Source: Gordius sp. MW1 (taxonomy: Eukaryota; Nematomorpha; Gordioida; Gordea; Gordiidae). From it: a DNA stretch of 64,000 nucleotides. Made by a program: the position numbers and the translations under genes. This document shows, in pieces, positions 36,193 to 48,255 of this stretch; within the stretch, counting starts at the first letter, position 1; each line of letters opens with the position of its first letter. The stretch is from NCBI GenBank assembly GCA_964036665.1, contig OZ038526.1, positions 2,604,001 through 2,668,000 on the forward strand, written 5' to 3'. The notes below the pieces were generated by a model, which made no database searches, had not been told where the DNA came from, and saw only the letters and a list, made by a program, of their open reading frames with translations.

Positions 36193-39100
36193 TTCTTCTT
36201 CTTCTTCTTAATCGGTTATTAGGTCCCACAGTCGTGGGGTTAGTTTTGATTAGTTTTTTCCATCTTGACCGGGTGAGTGCTATATCTTGACATCTCTTTT
36301 GTTTTCATTACTTTATCGACTTGCCCTTTCCACATGACACGTCGTCCTCTTCCTTTCTTCCCCGGTACCTCCATGTCCAGTACTTTTCGATTTCCGTCAT
36401 TCGTGTCCCTTCTTATTATATGTCCAGACCATCAGCCGATTTTCGTTAATCATGTCCGCAATAGGTTAAATACCTATTTTTGTCATAAGCAGGTGATTCG
36501 TCATGTCGAGCTTATACTCCCAGCTCCACCGTATCTTTATCATCTCTGTGGCTTGTAATAGTTTTCCTTCCGCGGTGTTTAATGCCCAAGTTTCACTTCC
36601 ATAACACAGGTCTTACGATGGATTTGTATGCTTTTCAACCATATTGGCATTTTATTGTCGCACATGCACAGGATATACCTTGCCATTTAAGCCATCCTTT
36701 TTGGATCCGGGACCTTCCGTTGCCCAACGTCCCACTAGCATCGATCCGAGATATGTAAACCTGTCTATTTTTGGGTACTTTAAATGGTCATCCAGAGATG
36801 GCTGCCTGTAAGGTTCATTTATATGTATACCGTTTTTCGATCGTTGTCCTTTAAATCATATCCAGCTAAGCGCTTTGACCACTTTCCGTCTTCTTCGAAT
36901 ACTTTCTCCCTTGTTTCCTAGCATAGTACTATATCATCGTCACATAGCATACACCGTGGCAATGGCTTTTGAATATCCCTCGTCATCGTGTCTATGATTA
37001 TATTAAATAAAAAGGAACTTAAAGCAGATCCTTGATGTAATCCAATTTTAACCCGAAAAGATTTAGAGTCCCCAATTGTCATCCTAACGTAAGAGTTTGA
37101 GCTTTCATAATTATTTTTTATAAGCCGTATATATGCGTCCGGAATATTTCATTATCTCAGGTTACCATATTAAAGGGTACCGTGTCATAGCTTTCTCCAA
37201 GTCGATAAAGACCATATGTAGGGTAGGGCTTTCCTCTTTTTACCATACTTATCAATTTTCAGTGCGAAGATTGGGTCGATTGTGAATTTGCCGACCACAA
37301 ATATGAATTGATTAGCTGATATTTCCACCTCGTTTTTCAGCCTTGTTACTAAGATCCTTTCCATAAGCTTCAAGGAGTGGCAAGTTCTCTGTAATTTCCA
37401 CAGTCTTGAGGGTCTCCTTTGCCGTTAATTAAGGGTATAATCGTGCTTGCTCTGCATTGATTAAGAATTGGCTCTTCTATCAATATCTTGTTAAGAAGGT
37501 TCGTTATGGTGGTAACTCCTTCTTCACAACATGCGAGCTATGCTTCCATAGGTATTCCATCTGGTCCATTTGCTTTCCCTATTTGCATCTTGTTCATTTG
37601 GGTCCTAACTTCATCCTCTTGAAAGAGTTTGACCATACTTATATTTGACTAAATTTTGGGAAGGGAATCCTTGTCATTTGCAATATTCATAAGGTTCTTA
37701 AAATATTCTTTCAACCTTTCCATCAGTTCATTCCGCTTGAATAGATTTGACCCTTCTCGTTTTTGACTATTTTAAGAACTCCGACATCCAGATTTTTCTT
37801 CTCCCTTATCTTGGCCAATTTATACATAAGCCTATCGCCCCCTTTATGATCCAGTTTGTTTGCCATCTCGGTGTACGCGGCATTCTTCGCTATTGCAACG
37901 GCCTTTTTTGCGCCCTCTTTGCGTCCCTACACTTATAACCTCCGACTTTTTTGATTTATGCCACCGTCTATATAGATTTTTCTTTCTTTCCTGAAATCCC
38001 TAACCGATTATCTCACCACCTAGTTCCCTATTCATAACTTGGCCTCCTTTGGTCTGTCCTAGAACACGAATCGCTGTTTCCTTTATGTCCTTAGATAGCG
38101 TCTCCAAATCGTCGTCTACGACCCTTTGCAATTTCCTTGCACCTAAGAGCAAGGAGATTTTGATGGTATTTTTCATTCCTCGACGTATCCTTTAGCCTTT
38201 CGTATCGAATTCGAGATTTATAGACCTTTATTCTTTCGATAAATATTTTTCTGTCAAGATCCATAACAAGGGGACGATGTTGCCTGTCGATTTCTTTTCC
38301 CGATATTACTTTGTAATCCTTGATACTCCATAAGCCCTTTCGTCGTATAAGCAAATATTCAATTCGACTAAAGTGCCTCCCACTTCTATAGGTTATATGA
38401 TCTTTTCGTTTTTGAAAAAGTAGTGTTAACCATCGCCATGTCATATGCTTGGGATACTTGGAGAAGTTTTTCCCCTTCTTTGATCTTCAGATCATGCCAT
38501 GGCCTCCATGATTGGGTTCATACCCGAGGCGATCTTTCCCTACGTGAGCGTTGAAATCGGCCCCAATAATTAGCCTTTCTTTCTGTCGGATTCCTTAAAT
38601 TTCCGTTTCCAATGTATCGAAAAATATGTCTTTCTCTGATTCCAAACACCCAATTTGGGGAGCATACGCGCCCATAACGGTTTGGAGGCCCCCTTGATCT
38701 GCAATTTTCACCCATATTGGCATGTCGGAATAACGATTCACTTCACCACCTTGTCCTTGATTCGCTTAGAACGATACCGACCCCGTTTCTACTATTTGGT
38801 GAACCACTGTAGAAAAGTTTGTAGTCTTCTCCTAATTCCCGAGCTTTGGTCCCGTTCCACCTCGTCTCTTGTAGGCATGCGATATGTACCTTTCTTCTTT
38901 TAAACATTTGTGCGACCTCGATGCTCTTCTTCGTTAAAGTTCCCACATTCCAGCACGTTATTCGCATTCTTTCCACAACTAATTTCCTTAACCGCCTTCG
39001 TTGTGAGTTGGGCATTAATCCTAGTGTATTTTTCACTTTGCTCGGGCGGGGTATATTTGTGGAGGATGCCCTAGCTTTCTCTTGTAAAATCTTGTTTGAA

Positions 39101-39198
39101 ACTATCATGATTTTGGAGTTGGTTTTTTTAACCGGTTTACGACCTGACGCCATCCTCCACATTTTTCACAAGGACTTGGAACGGTCGTAGGTAGTGTT
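36193..39198 (-). mobile_element. RTE LINE copy 2, full-length but dead
   Basis: Minus-strand copy of the 57781-60870 element, from its 5' end (AACACTACC at 39198) to its GAA-repeat tail at 36193. Endonuclease landmarks survive (RITCWNVGTLTKKSIEVAQM, IACLQETRWNGTKARELGED, then NSRNGVGIVLS), but the frame is broken many times. Flanks TTATTTGTAAATTC (39200-39213) and TAATTTGTATATTC (36182-36195) match in 12/14: an aged target duplication of the same length as in copy 1. Confidence 0.85.
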
Positions 39199-39320
39199 TT
39201 TATTTGTAAATTCAAAATTTTTAAAAGAGGATTACAAATATTAAAACAATTATTAGTTAATAATCAATATTTTTGCAATATTTCAAACATTAGAAATTAA
39301 CTCGGGCCTTCGGCCCTTGT

Positions 39321-39428
39321 GGGAAGGGGGAGAAGGGAAGGGGAAGGGAAGGGGAAGGGGAAGGGAAGGGAAAGGGGAAGGGGAGGTGAAGGGGAGGGGG
39401 GAAGGGGAGGAGGGGATGGGAAGGGGGG
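39321..39428 (+). repeat. Polypurine tract (GGGAA/GGGGA)n
   Basis: About 108 bp of almost pure purine on the plus strand with dozens of G3-G5 runs; able to form G-quadruplex or triplex DNA. Confidence 0.9.
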
Positions 39429-39578
39429 ACGACTCATCTATACTCCGTATAAACGTAGCATATTTGCTATGCAATTTATGAGCGAGAAAGGTGGGAAGGG
39501 GCGAGAATGCCTATAGGGGGGTATTAAATGCAAAATTATTAGTTAATTATTAATTTATACAAATATTTAAAAAGTTAA

Positions 39579-40275
39579 ATGGTATTAACAAGAACAATAC
39601 ATTAATTTAAAAAATAAAAAAAATTTGCCCTCGCCGGGATTCGAACCCACATCAGTAGAGGCATAGGCTTTTGTAGGGGCACAGGGACCCATGTCAGAAG
39701 AGGCGTAGGCCCTTGTAGGAAAGGGCATAGGGTAATTATCAATGTTAACCTAATATACCCAATTCAAAAACGAAAAAATAAAATTTTGATTTATTTGGCC
39801 AGTGATCATTTTTTCATTGGTCAGTAGCCAGCGGACGGTCAAAAATTCATATTATCAATGGTATTAACAAGAACAAAATATTAATTTAAAAAATAAAAAA
39901 ATTTGCCCTCGCCGGGATTCGAACCCACATCATGTAAGGGCACAGGGACCCATATCAGTAGAGGCGTAGGCCCTTGTAGGAAAGGGCATAGGGTAATTAT
40001 CAATGTTAAACTAATATACCCAATTCAAAAACGAAAAAAAAATTTCGATTTATTTGGCCATTGGTCATTTTTTTCATTGGTCAGTAGCCAGCGGAAGGTC
40101 AAAAAGTCATATTATCAATGGTATTAACAAGAACAAAATATTAATTTAATTTAAAAAATTGTCCTCTCCAGGGCTTGAACTCGAACCTGCAAGTCAGAAA
40201 GCCGGTGAAAAAACTTGGTGGACGGACGGACAACTAGAAGCGAGCCCATAAATTGCATAGCAATTAATTATGATT
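39579..40275 (-). repeat. tRNA-derived SINE array, about 2.5 units
   Basis: Units start at ATGGTATTAACAAGAAC (39579, 39858, 40118). Each carries CCGGGATTCGAACCC (39635, 39912), the reverse of a tRNA T-arm/B box, so the SINE reads on the minus strand. The right end GAGCCCATAAATTGCATAGC recurs at 47240 and, inverted, at 39460. The tRNA of origin cannot be told; no intact tRNA fold. Confidence 0.65.
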
Positions 40276-40325
40276 AAGCATAGTTTGTAAAAAGACAAAC
40301 TAACTGTTGATATTTATCTAATCTA

Positions 40326-40440
40326 CTGGCGTAGGCAATTAGGAAAGGGGGGTTCTTGGATTAGAACCCCCCCCCCCTCCCCCATTAGCAAAAAATTTAA
40401 TTTTTAATAAAATTATATGGAAATTTAATAATATTAATAG
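40326..40440. mobile_element. GGCGTAGG-type fragment
   Basis: ACTGGCGTAGGCAATTAGG with a long C run, resembling the starts at 45590 and 57317. The other end is not located. Confidence 0.4.
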
Positions 40441-40452
40441 GACACTTTATTA

Positions 40453-41383
40453 ACACTGGTCAACAAAAAAAAATAACCGGGAAACGGTCAACATATTCCG
40501 ATAGAGTTTTTTGTGGTGAACACAAATATGTTTTTCGTTTTTTTCCTATACGTCAAGTTTTTTAGATATTTCGATTCAAAATTGCGAAAATGACTGTTTT
40601 TGACCCTTTTCGTGGCTCAATAGAGCGATATTGAATGGCTAAATTTTTTTTAACCTCTAAGTGGTAGAACCAACTTAGCGTAAAACATTGAAAAATGAAT
40701 TTTCTCCCTATTGTTTTTACTTTTTCCAATATATCGAATTTCAATTAGTCCCTATGCGAAGCGGCATCCTTTGAGCCTCCCTCCCTCTCTATCTAATTGG
40801 GTTTATAACACTATACTCTTGGTGCATGTGAGTGATTGATGGAGGATGTGTGGGTTTGGGTGTGTAAGAGTAGTGGCGTAATACGAGCTATTCCTCTAGT
40901 AGAGAGGGAGGATGACAGGCGTAGTAGTGGGAATAGTTCGTATTAACCCACTACTCTTGCACCCACTACACTCATCAATCACTTACATGCACTAAGGGTA
41001 TAGTGTTATATAAGCATATAAGCCAATTAGATAGAGGGGAGGGAGGCTCAAAGGAAGCCGCGATTTCGCATAGGGACTAATTGCATTTTTGATATATATT
41101 AAAAAGTAAAAACAATAGGGGAAAAAATTATTTTTCAATGTTTTACCCTAAGTTGGTTTTACCACTTAGAGGTTAAAAAAATTTAGCCATTCAATATCGC
41201 TCTATTGAGCCACGAAAAGGGTCAAAAACAGTCATTTTCGCTACTGAATCGAAATATCTAAAAAAAACTTGACGTATAGGAAAAAACGAGAAACATATTT
41301 GTGTTCACCACAAAAAAACTCTATCGGAATATGTTGACCGTTTCCCGGTTATTTACACAAGACCTTTATTTGTTGACTAGTGT
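40453..41383. mobile_element. 931-bp fold-back (long inverted repeat)
   Basis: The left arm (40453-40894) and right arm (40929-41383) are near-perfect reverse complements over about 440 bp, with a 34-bp loop. Ends are ACACTGGTCAACAAA and TTGTTGACTAGTGT. Matching internal blocks include AACCGGGAAACGGTCAACAT/ATGTTGACCGTTTCCCGG and GGCTCAATAGAGCGATATTG/CAATATCGCTCTATTGAGCC. No ORF of value. Confidence 0.95.
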
Positions 41384-41650
41384 AATTAATTAACTTAAAT
41401 GATTTGGGATTTTATTTTATAGAGAAAAATTTACCAATTCTAAAAATATTCATACAGTGGGCTAACCAAGGGGCCTTAGCAAAAATTAAAAAAAATTTCT
41501 TTTGATAAGCAAGTATATTAAATGAATTAAACATAAAAAACTAAGACACTTATAAATATTTTAAATGTTTATACATTTTTTATGTTTGAATTATTTTTTC
41601 GACAAAAAAGCTTTGAATTATTAAATTGCGTGTTCCAAATCCACTTGCTT

Positions 41651-42652
41651 ACTTGCCAACAATTTTAACTTGAGCATTTTGCCCACAAGATTACATCGCC
41701 CTCTCACACCAAATAAATAGTTGTAATTTAATTTTTTTTTGTATATATTGTTTATTTGAACGTAAGAACATTATAAAAACGAAGTGTTAAAATTCGAAAA
41801 ATATAAGAGCGGGTATAAAAAAAATTATAATTAAAAAGCGTGTGTCATCTAATAAAAGAGGCCAGCTGTCGGCCAGGGATTTAAAATTGTACTTGGCGAT
41901 AAAGATACCAATTTTTTGTTTATGTAAAAAATTTGTGGAATATTTAGAGAGCGGGCAGCGACGGCTGATATCTTTAAAAAGCTTGATGGCGGTAGGACCA
42001 AAAGTCCCAGAACACGAGGCAACGATAGAGGTAAAGATATTAGAGGGTAGGAGGGCCTGGTATTTTACCGTTTTGTGGTGTTCGGCGAGGGTCAGAGCAT
42101 TGTAGTTCTGGTTAGAGGGGGCGAAAATGTCAATGCAGGTGAAATCCCATTTAAGGGGTAGACCATTTTGCCAAGGAATGAGGGTAGAGCCGTCTGGTCG
42201 CATCCTTCCCTCCAACGAAGGGTCTGACGGCTCTAAGACGGACGGGATATTGGCTTTTTTAAAAGCGGCTTGGATAAGGCTTTCACCCTTTCGTGCCTTA
42301 TGTATTTAAATTTATTGTAAAGGCAGTGTAGGGGGTGCCTTGCATAAATGTCTATGTTCCGGAAGCAGTTGCGGCAGGAATATTCCTTTGAATAGGGAAT
42401 TCCTAGTCTGAGGGCAATGGAGTATGCTAGCTCTGGGTCCTCCAACATCAATCCAGAAAGTGAGCTAGGATAAGCTTCTAGCCACTCGTGACCCGATCCA
42501 TCAGAAACCAAAGATTTAAGGTTGAAGTGCTGGCGGGCGTCGCAACTCGATAAGAGGTAACCAACGGATACTTGCCAACAATTTTAACTTGAGCATTTTG
42601 CCCACAAGATTACATCGCCCTCTCCCACCAAATAAATAGTTGCAATTTAATT
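41651..42652 (-). mobile_element. R2-type endonuclease retroelement, 5'-truncated, 83-bp flanking repeat
   Basis: Minus-strand insert 41734-42569 bounded by direct copies of an 83-bp sequence (41651-41733 and 42570-42652, two mismatches). A T10-type run after the left copy is the 3' poly(A). Coding: HEWLEAYPSSLSGLMLEDPE, LRLGIPYSKEYSCRNC, ARHPLHC (zinc knuckle), then MRPDGSTLIPWQNG, LKWDFTCIDIFAPS, HHKTVKY, GTFGPTAIKLFKDI. The PD, D and K of a restriction-like endonuclease are visible in the right order. One 1-bp deletion near 42262 shifts the frame; 5' truncation has removed the reverse transcriptase. Family assignment is from recognition. Confidence 0.8.
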
Positions 42653-43048
42653 GCTTGATTTCCTTTCAGTAATAACTTTTTCAACTATACATGATACATC
42701 CTTTTTATGCAAATAATTGCAGAAAACAGTTTTTGACATTCAGCAGGTGATTTAATAGCTAATAACATGGCAACACAGATAAAATTTTTGTAATCAGAGT
42801 TGACGAACAAGTTTTTTAGCGAAAGCTAATTTATATGTTTTAGATGTTAATTCTAAACATCAATTAAGGTTGATTTAAATTAATAAATTCAGCTCTATGA
42901 TCGAATCCTTTATGATACTAATACAAGTTTAAATGACTTGAAATCTTGTTTAAGCGGATCAGTCATGTATTGATCAAGAAACTCAGGAGACTTTTGGTTG
43001 TATTTTAGTGAAGTGATTTAAATGGCACAAACATTAACTAATATAAGA
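42653..43048. other. No gene seen
   Basis: Unique-looking AT-rich sequence between two mobile elements. Confidence 0.3.
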
Positions 43049-43185
43049 GGGTTTTAGAGTTTCGCTTTCGTTTCGTCTCGGTCCCGAAAGCAAAATCTCG
43101 TTTTATCTCGGGTACGATTATGAGAATCTCGATCTAATTTCGTCGTATATAAAAATCTCGGTCTCGTCTCCCATTCGCATCTCCT
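43049..43185. mobile_element. TCTCG-repeat element end
   Basis: TCGTTTCGTCTCGGTCCCG and CTCGGTCTCGTCTCCCATT, same end type as 28963. Only one end or a strongly deleted copy. Confidence 0.55.
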
Positions 43186-43189
43186 TTTT

Positions 43190-44560
43190 GCATCTTTTTC
43201 TATTACGTCCGTCCTCCTAGAAGAATTCTACCATAATCAGGTTTGGCCCAATATCTGGATGGGAATCTTTGTTATTTGTAATATATGTAAGTTTCTGGAA
43301 ATCACCTTTACATCACCTCCTTCGGCCTAAATCAGGTTTGACCATCTCATCTTTGACTATAAGGACTCTGGCATCGCGACCTCTCTTCTTCCTTATGGCC
43401 AATTTGTACATAGGCCTGTCGCTCTCTTTATAATCAGTTTGTTTGTCAACTCGGTCTAACGTTGCATATTTAAGCCACTGTCTATGTACAACTTTTTTCG
43501 ATAAAATCTCTAACCGATTGATCCCATCACCATGGTTCTTTAATCATAGTTTTGCCTCTTTTGATCTGTCCTATAACCTGAATGCTGTTTTCTTTATGTC
43601 TATAGTTAGCTTCTCATAGTTCCGTTTTAACTTTCTGGCACTCAAGAGTGTGAAGGCTTCTGATTCGGTTCGTAGACGTATACTTTAGCTTTTCTTATTG
43701 AATTCGAGGTTCCTAAACCCTTCTTGATTCGCGAAATATTTTTCTTTCAGGATTCATCACAAGTGGACGATGTTGCCTGGCGATTTCTTCTCCCGGTATT
43801 ACGTTGCAATCCTTGATATTTAATAAGTCCCTTCGCCGGATGAGCAGATAGTCAATTTGACTAATGCTTCCCACTTCTATAAGTCACAATGTCTCCGCAG
43901 AAAGCTATTTGTTAACGATCGCCATGTCGTATGCTTGGGATATTTAGAGAAGTTTTCCCCTTCTTTCTATAGCCCCATGAATTTGTTCATACTCGAGGCG
44001 ACCTTTTTTATATGGGCCTTAAAATCTACCCCAATTATTAGAATTTCTTCCTGTCCTATTCCATGTATTACCTTTTTCAATGAATCGTACACACCAATTT
44101 AGGGAGCATAGGAGCACATAACGGTTAAAAATCTCCTTTGATCTGTACTTCACCCACATTAACCTATTTGAAACATGTCTGACTTCCACCACGTTGTCCT
44201 TGAATGATTCGCTTAGAACGATAACGAACTTGTTTCAACGATTTGGTGACCCATAGCTTTTATCACCCTCCTAACTCCCGAGCGTTCCGTTCCACTTAGG
44301 CGATGTTTACCATCTTCCTTTTAGCATTTGTTCCACCTCGATGCTCTTTCACGCCAACATGCCCACGGTTTAGCATGCTATGCGCATTCTATCCACAACT
44401 AGATTCCTTAAACGCCGTCGTTGTGAGTTATGCATTAACCCTAGTGTATTTTTTACATTGCACTGGTGGAAGATGCATTGCCCGTAGGTAGTAGGCCCTA
44501 GGCCCTAGCTTTCTAATGTAAAGTTTTTTTAAAAAATATCATGATTTTGGAGTTGTTTTT
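43190..44560 (-). mobile_element. RTE LINE copy 4, 3'-truncated relic
   Basis: Collinear with the 5' half of copy 2 (shared text CTTTCCACAACTA.., TTGTGAGTT..GCATTAA.CCTAGTGTATTTTT, ATCATGATTTTGGAGTTG). It covers the endonuclease but with many indels, and ends abruptly next to a TCTCG element. Confidence 0.75.
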
Positions 44561-47500
44561 AATTCAAAAAAGAGTTTATATAGGTTAGTTTAAGAATAGA
44601 AGATTTCGAAAGCGAACTATATTCACAAATGAATTGTCAATTTTTCAATTGTAAGAACTTATTAAAGATAAGAATATATCATTATTACTATAATTAATAT
44701 CCTTAGTGTTCTTTTAAATGTTCCAAAAAATAATAAAAAATGCAGTTTTTTTGGCCATCCCCTTATCTGTTTGCCTTTCCCTTGCTATATAAGCTGTTAA
44801 CTTGTTATTTTGCTATGAGTACTTTAGAACACATTATACAAGTGATTAAATTAATATAAATATCGAACATTCTTAAACCAGTGATTAAATTTAATCTGAG
44901 GATGGTACTAATTAAAGAAAAGCTTTTTTATCATTCATTTGGATATGTTAATTCCTGCGAAATCTGCCATGGCATTGACATATATGAGTTGTGTGGAGTC
45001 ATAATGTTCTCTAGGCCCCAACCTACACCACCCCCTACACCGCCACCCAAGAGACCAGCTAGAAGGTAATTCATGTTCAGATTGTAATAAATTGGTGTAA
45101 ATATATAGTCTTCTTTTTATTATCTAACCTATTCAATAGAAGGATTTCATTTTAGTACAGCAATGGGTATATTTGGCAAAACGTAGCTTCACAAAGATGA
45201 TCATATTTGGATAACCCTCAAAAACTGCATTTAAAATACCATTAAATTTTAAATTATTATAATTTGGTTTTTGTATCGCTTAATATCATTTAGTTTGTTT
45301 TCAAAAATAAATAGCTTATGTTGGGGTGCAAATTTATTTATAGAATACATTATTTGTTAAATTATTTTAATTTATAAATAAATGAATAAATAAATATTTC
45401 GATATATTTTGATTCTTAAAAATTAAAAAATTAATAAAAAACGCATAATATACACTGAATTATAAAATTTAAGACATAGGATCACCCATCAATAAAAGAT
45501 AGCTACGAATTCCTAGTTAAATATATATCATAAATTAATAAGGAGAAAATAGAGATAGAGACCTTGCTTAAAATAACACCGCTTCATTGGCGTAGGGAGG
45601 GGGGTAGTTTTCGGGTTAGAACCCCTCCCATGATTTTCTATTTATATTATTTTTATATTGTATATTTAATAAAAATAAATATTTGTTGAAATTTACTTTT
45701 AGTATTTTTACGCTATTCCACTTCTTTAAACTTTTAGGAAAAAAAACATTTTTATTCAAAAAAATTTCACCTTGAAAATTTTATAACCAATAAAGCTGTC
45801 TGCATTATCAACAAAATCTGTATTAATTAAAGATATATGATCAGACTACTGAGATCACTCTAGGCCTTTCTTCATTCATCTAAAAAAGGATATTGTAACT
45901 TTTTAAAAAACTTTTAATTTTTATTCTATTTGGTTATTTTAATAAATTAAATCGGTAATCTTAATTGGGGTCAACATCGGAAAGTAATTATAGGGAGGGA
46001 TTAATAAAGGATACATATTTACATATTGTTAAAGATTAATTAGATTCTCCCAATTAATAATGATAATCTAGTCGCGATAATTTTATATTAGAAGTTGAAA
46101 ATAAATTGGAATAAATCCGATTATAGAATGCAAGCAAATCACTTAGACTTTAAATTATATTATTTTAATTTCTCATCAGTATTACTATAACGCTCGTCAA
46201 AGCCCGGCCCGCTATTGTTTTGACAAAAAGCCCATCACTGCTTGGCTTTGGCGATTACCTATATCATGATCACCAAACGTAGTTAAAAGATCATACTCAA
46301 TCATGAGGAATATTAAGTTTTAGTTGAATTTTCACATCAATTTTTACTATAGAATTAGCACGCTCTATTAATAAAGAAAAGATTAAAGTATGTTTGAAAA
46401 TAAAACACGTCTGAATGAAATGTGCAAAACGCTTTGTAAATTTATCACTTGCAATGAGTATTAGTAGTTCTATTTTATTATTATACTATTCACTTGTATG
46501 ATAACCGCAATTTCTAAAATTAAGGAATCTAATGTAAGTTTAAATAGCCATGTTAAATGCTTAGGAAAATAAAATTATTAAATATAATTTCTAAAATTTA
46601 GCTTGTATTAGTACCTTCCTCGTCTATTTTAGATGTTGAGATAATTTTTTAGACAACGAATTAAAATCCAATATCTCCTTATTAAAAAACAGGCACCCGG
46701 GACAGGAAATTTTTGTATACATACTTTTAAAATTATTAAATTTTTATCTCAAATTAACTAAGATAATTTATTATTATATGCGCAACGCTAATAAAACTCA
46801 GAGTTTTTTTCCATATAATTCAATAAGGGGGGGGGGGGGGGGGGTACAGTTCGTTCGCCTATTTATATGCTAAATCACGTGAATGCAATAATTATGCTTT
46901 TAAAAAAGTGCAAACATTACCTGAACTTCAAATTTTGCCGCGGAGGAAATGATATTTTCGTTACGCGATGGCATTAAAGTTCACTAGTGCTGTAAAGATT
47001 TGTTTGATCGACCTATGGTTCAAAAGACCAATTGCTGACTTAGCAAAAACACACCTAAATCCTCTGATCTGTTTTTCGAATTTAAACTAAGCCTAGAGGA
47101 CCTGAAAAAACAGATCTGTTTCTAAAATTCATATTTTATAATAAAGAGCGATAACCTAATATACCCAATGCAAATAGATAGGAGGGTAACGGACGGACAA
47201 CGGACGGACGGACGGACGGACGGACGGACAACAAAAAACGAGCCCATAAATTGCATAGCAATTAAAAGTTTTTTCTAGTTAGCCCCATCTATAGTCAATT
47301 TTAATTTAACTTTTAAAGATTTTTTTCAGCCCCCTTTCGATAGAATATGAAAAAAAAATTTAGCATCATTAGTTTGAGCAGCACATATTGCTTTTAAATT
47401 AATATTAATTAAAAATTGATAAATTTTATTGACAATTGTTAATGCATCGAAACTTTCAGGGGTTAAAAATTCTTGCCTATAGATGGCGCTAATTAGAGGA

Positions 47501-47900
47501 AACTTTAATTTAATTGCGTCTCCTGATTATTTATTTTCCCTAATTTTTTAATTTTAAATACGAAAATTAAATGTTTTAATAGATGATATATTCAATATTG
47601 TTGAGACAACTGGTTTATATAATTTCAATATAGGACATCAATATTAAGATCACTTTTTTCTAAAAAAAGGCCGCATAAAATCAAGCCTGTCAGGGGAGAG
47701 TGTTCAGCTTTTTTCAAATTTAATTATTTATATCATTAACTCACAGGAAATTAAATTGTCATTTTTAAAGTTTAACAACTTGTTTTTGTTGCTTTAATTA
47801 TTCGACCAATGGGAAATAAAAATTGATCATGTCATGTGTACACTATATATATAAAATGCCAAATTTTCTTGTATTTATAACATTGTTTGTTTATGAATAG
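44561..47900. other. Long gene-poor stretch
   Basis: Mostly AT-rich. Holds a doubtful open segment at 44950-45066 (two CxxC-like pairs, then a Pro-rich PTPPPTPPPKRP run and an AAG/GTAATT donor-like end) that could be an orphan exon. Also a fragment starting TGGCGTAGGG at 45590, an 18-G run at 46827-46844, a family B relic (46987-47108) and a SINE tail with (GGAC)n at 47160-47265. Confidence 0.4.
46987..47108. mobile_element. Family B MITE, worn copy
   Basis: TA then GTGCTGTAAAGATTTG and GATCGACC; shares the interior TTCGAATTT.GACTAAGCCTAGAG with 33854-34041. Right tip lost. Confidence 0.55.
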
Positions 47901-48051
47901 TATAATTAAAAAAAGCGATCTCATAAATGCATAGCAATTAATATTATTGTACACAAACATAAAAATATTATATAAAAACTGAGCTGTTTAGATTAAGACA
48001 ATATATTGTTTTGCTTTCGTCTATATTATTTTAATATTTTCCCACTTTTAT

Positions 48052-48255
48052 TTGGTACCATTAATAGTGCGTGAGTCCATATTGTCGTTGTTTGAGAAGT
48101 TTAGGTCGACGCCAAAGCTCCAATTAAAATCTTGCGGAAGGTGTGGCGAAATAATTTGTGTTTGTTCAATTAAAAAAACACATAAAGCAGATTCGAGTGT
48201 ACTCAAAGAAATTCATGATAGCCGATATCGGGTCATCTCATTAATCACAGTCTAA
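48052..48255 (+). other. Possible orphan exon upstream of the kelch gene
   Basis: Open segment with SCGRCGEIICVCS (four Cys, zinc-binding look) and a more balanced base composition than the surroundings. It has an AG at its left edge, but no donor was found and no family is recognised. It may be a 5' exon of the kelch gene or chance. Confidence 0.25.

Noticed and set aside
39283-39516. Overlapping low-complexity ORFs (Gly/Arg/Lys plus, Pro/Ser minus)
   Set aside because: Produced by the polypurine tract; no domain and no splice context.
39631-39650. tRNA gene suggested by GGATTCGAACC
   Set aside because: Only the T-arm/B-box part is present, repeated in tandem, with no acceptor or anticodon stems; a SINE explains it.
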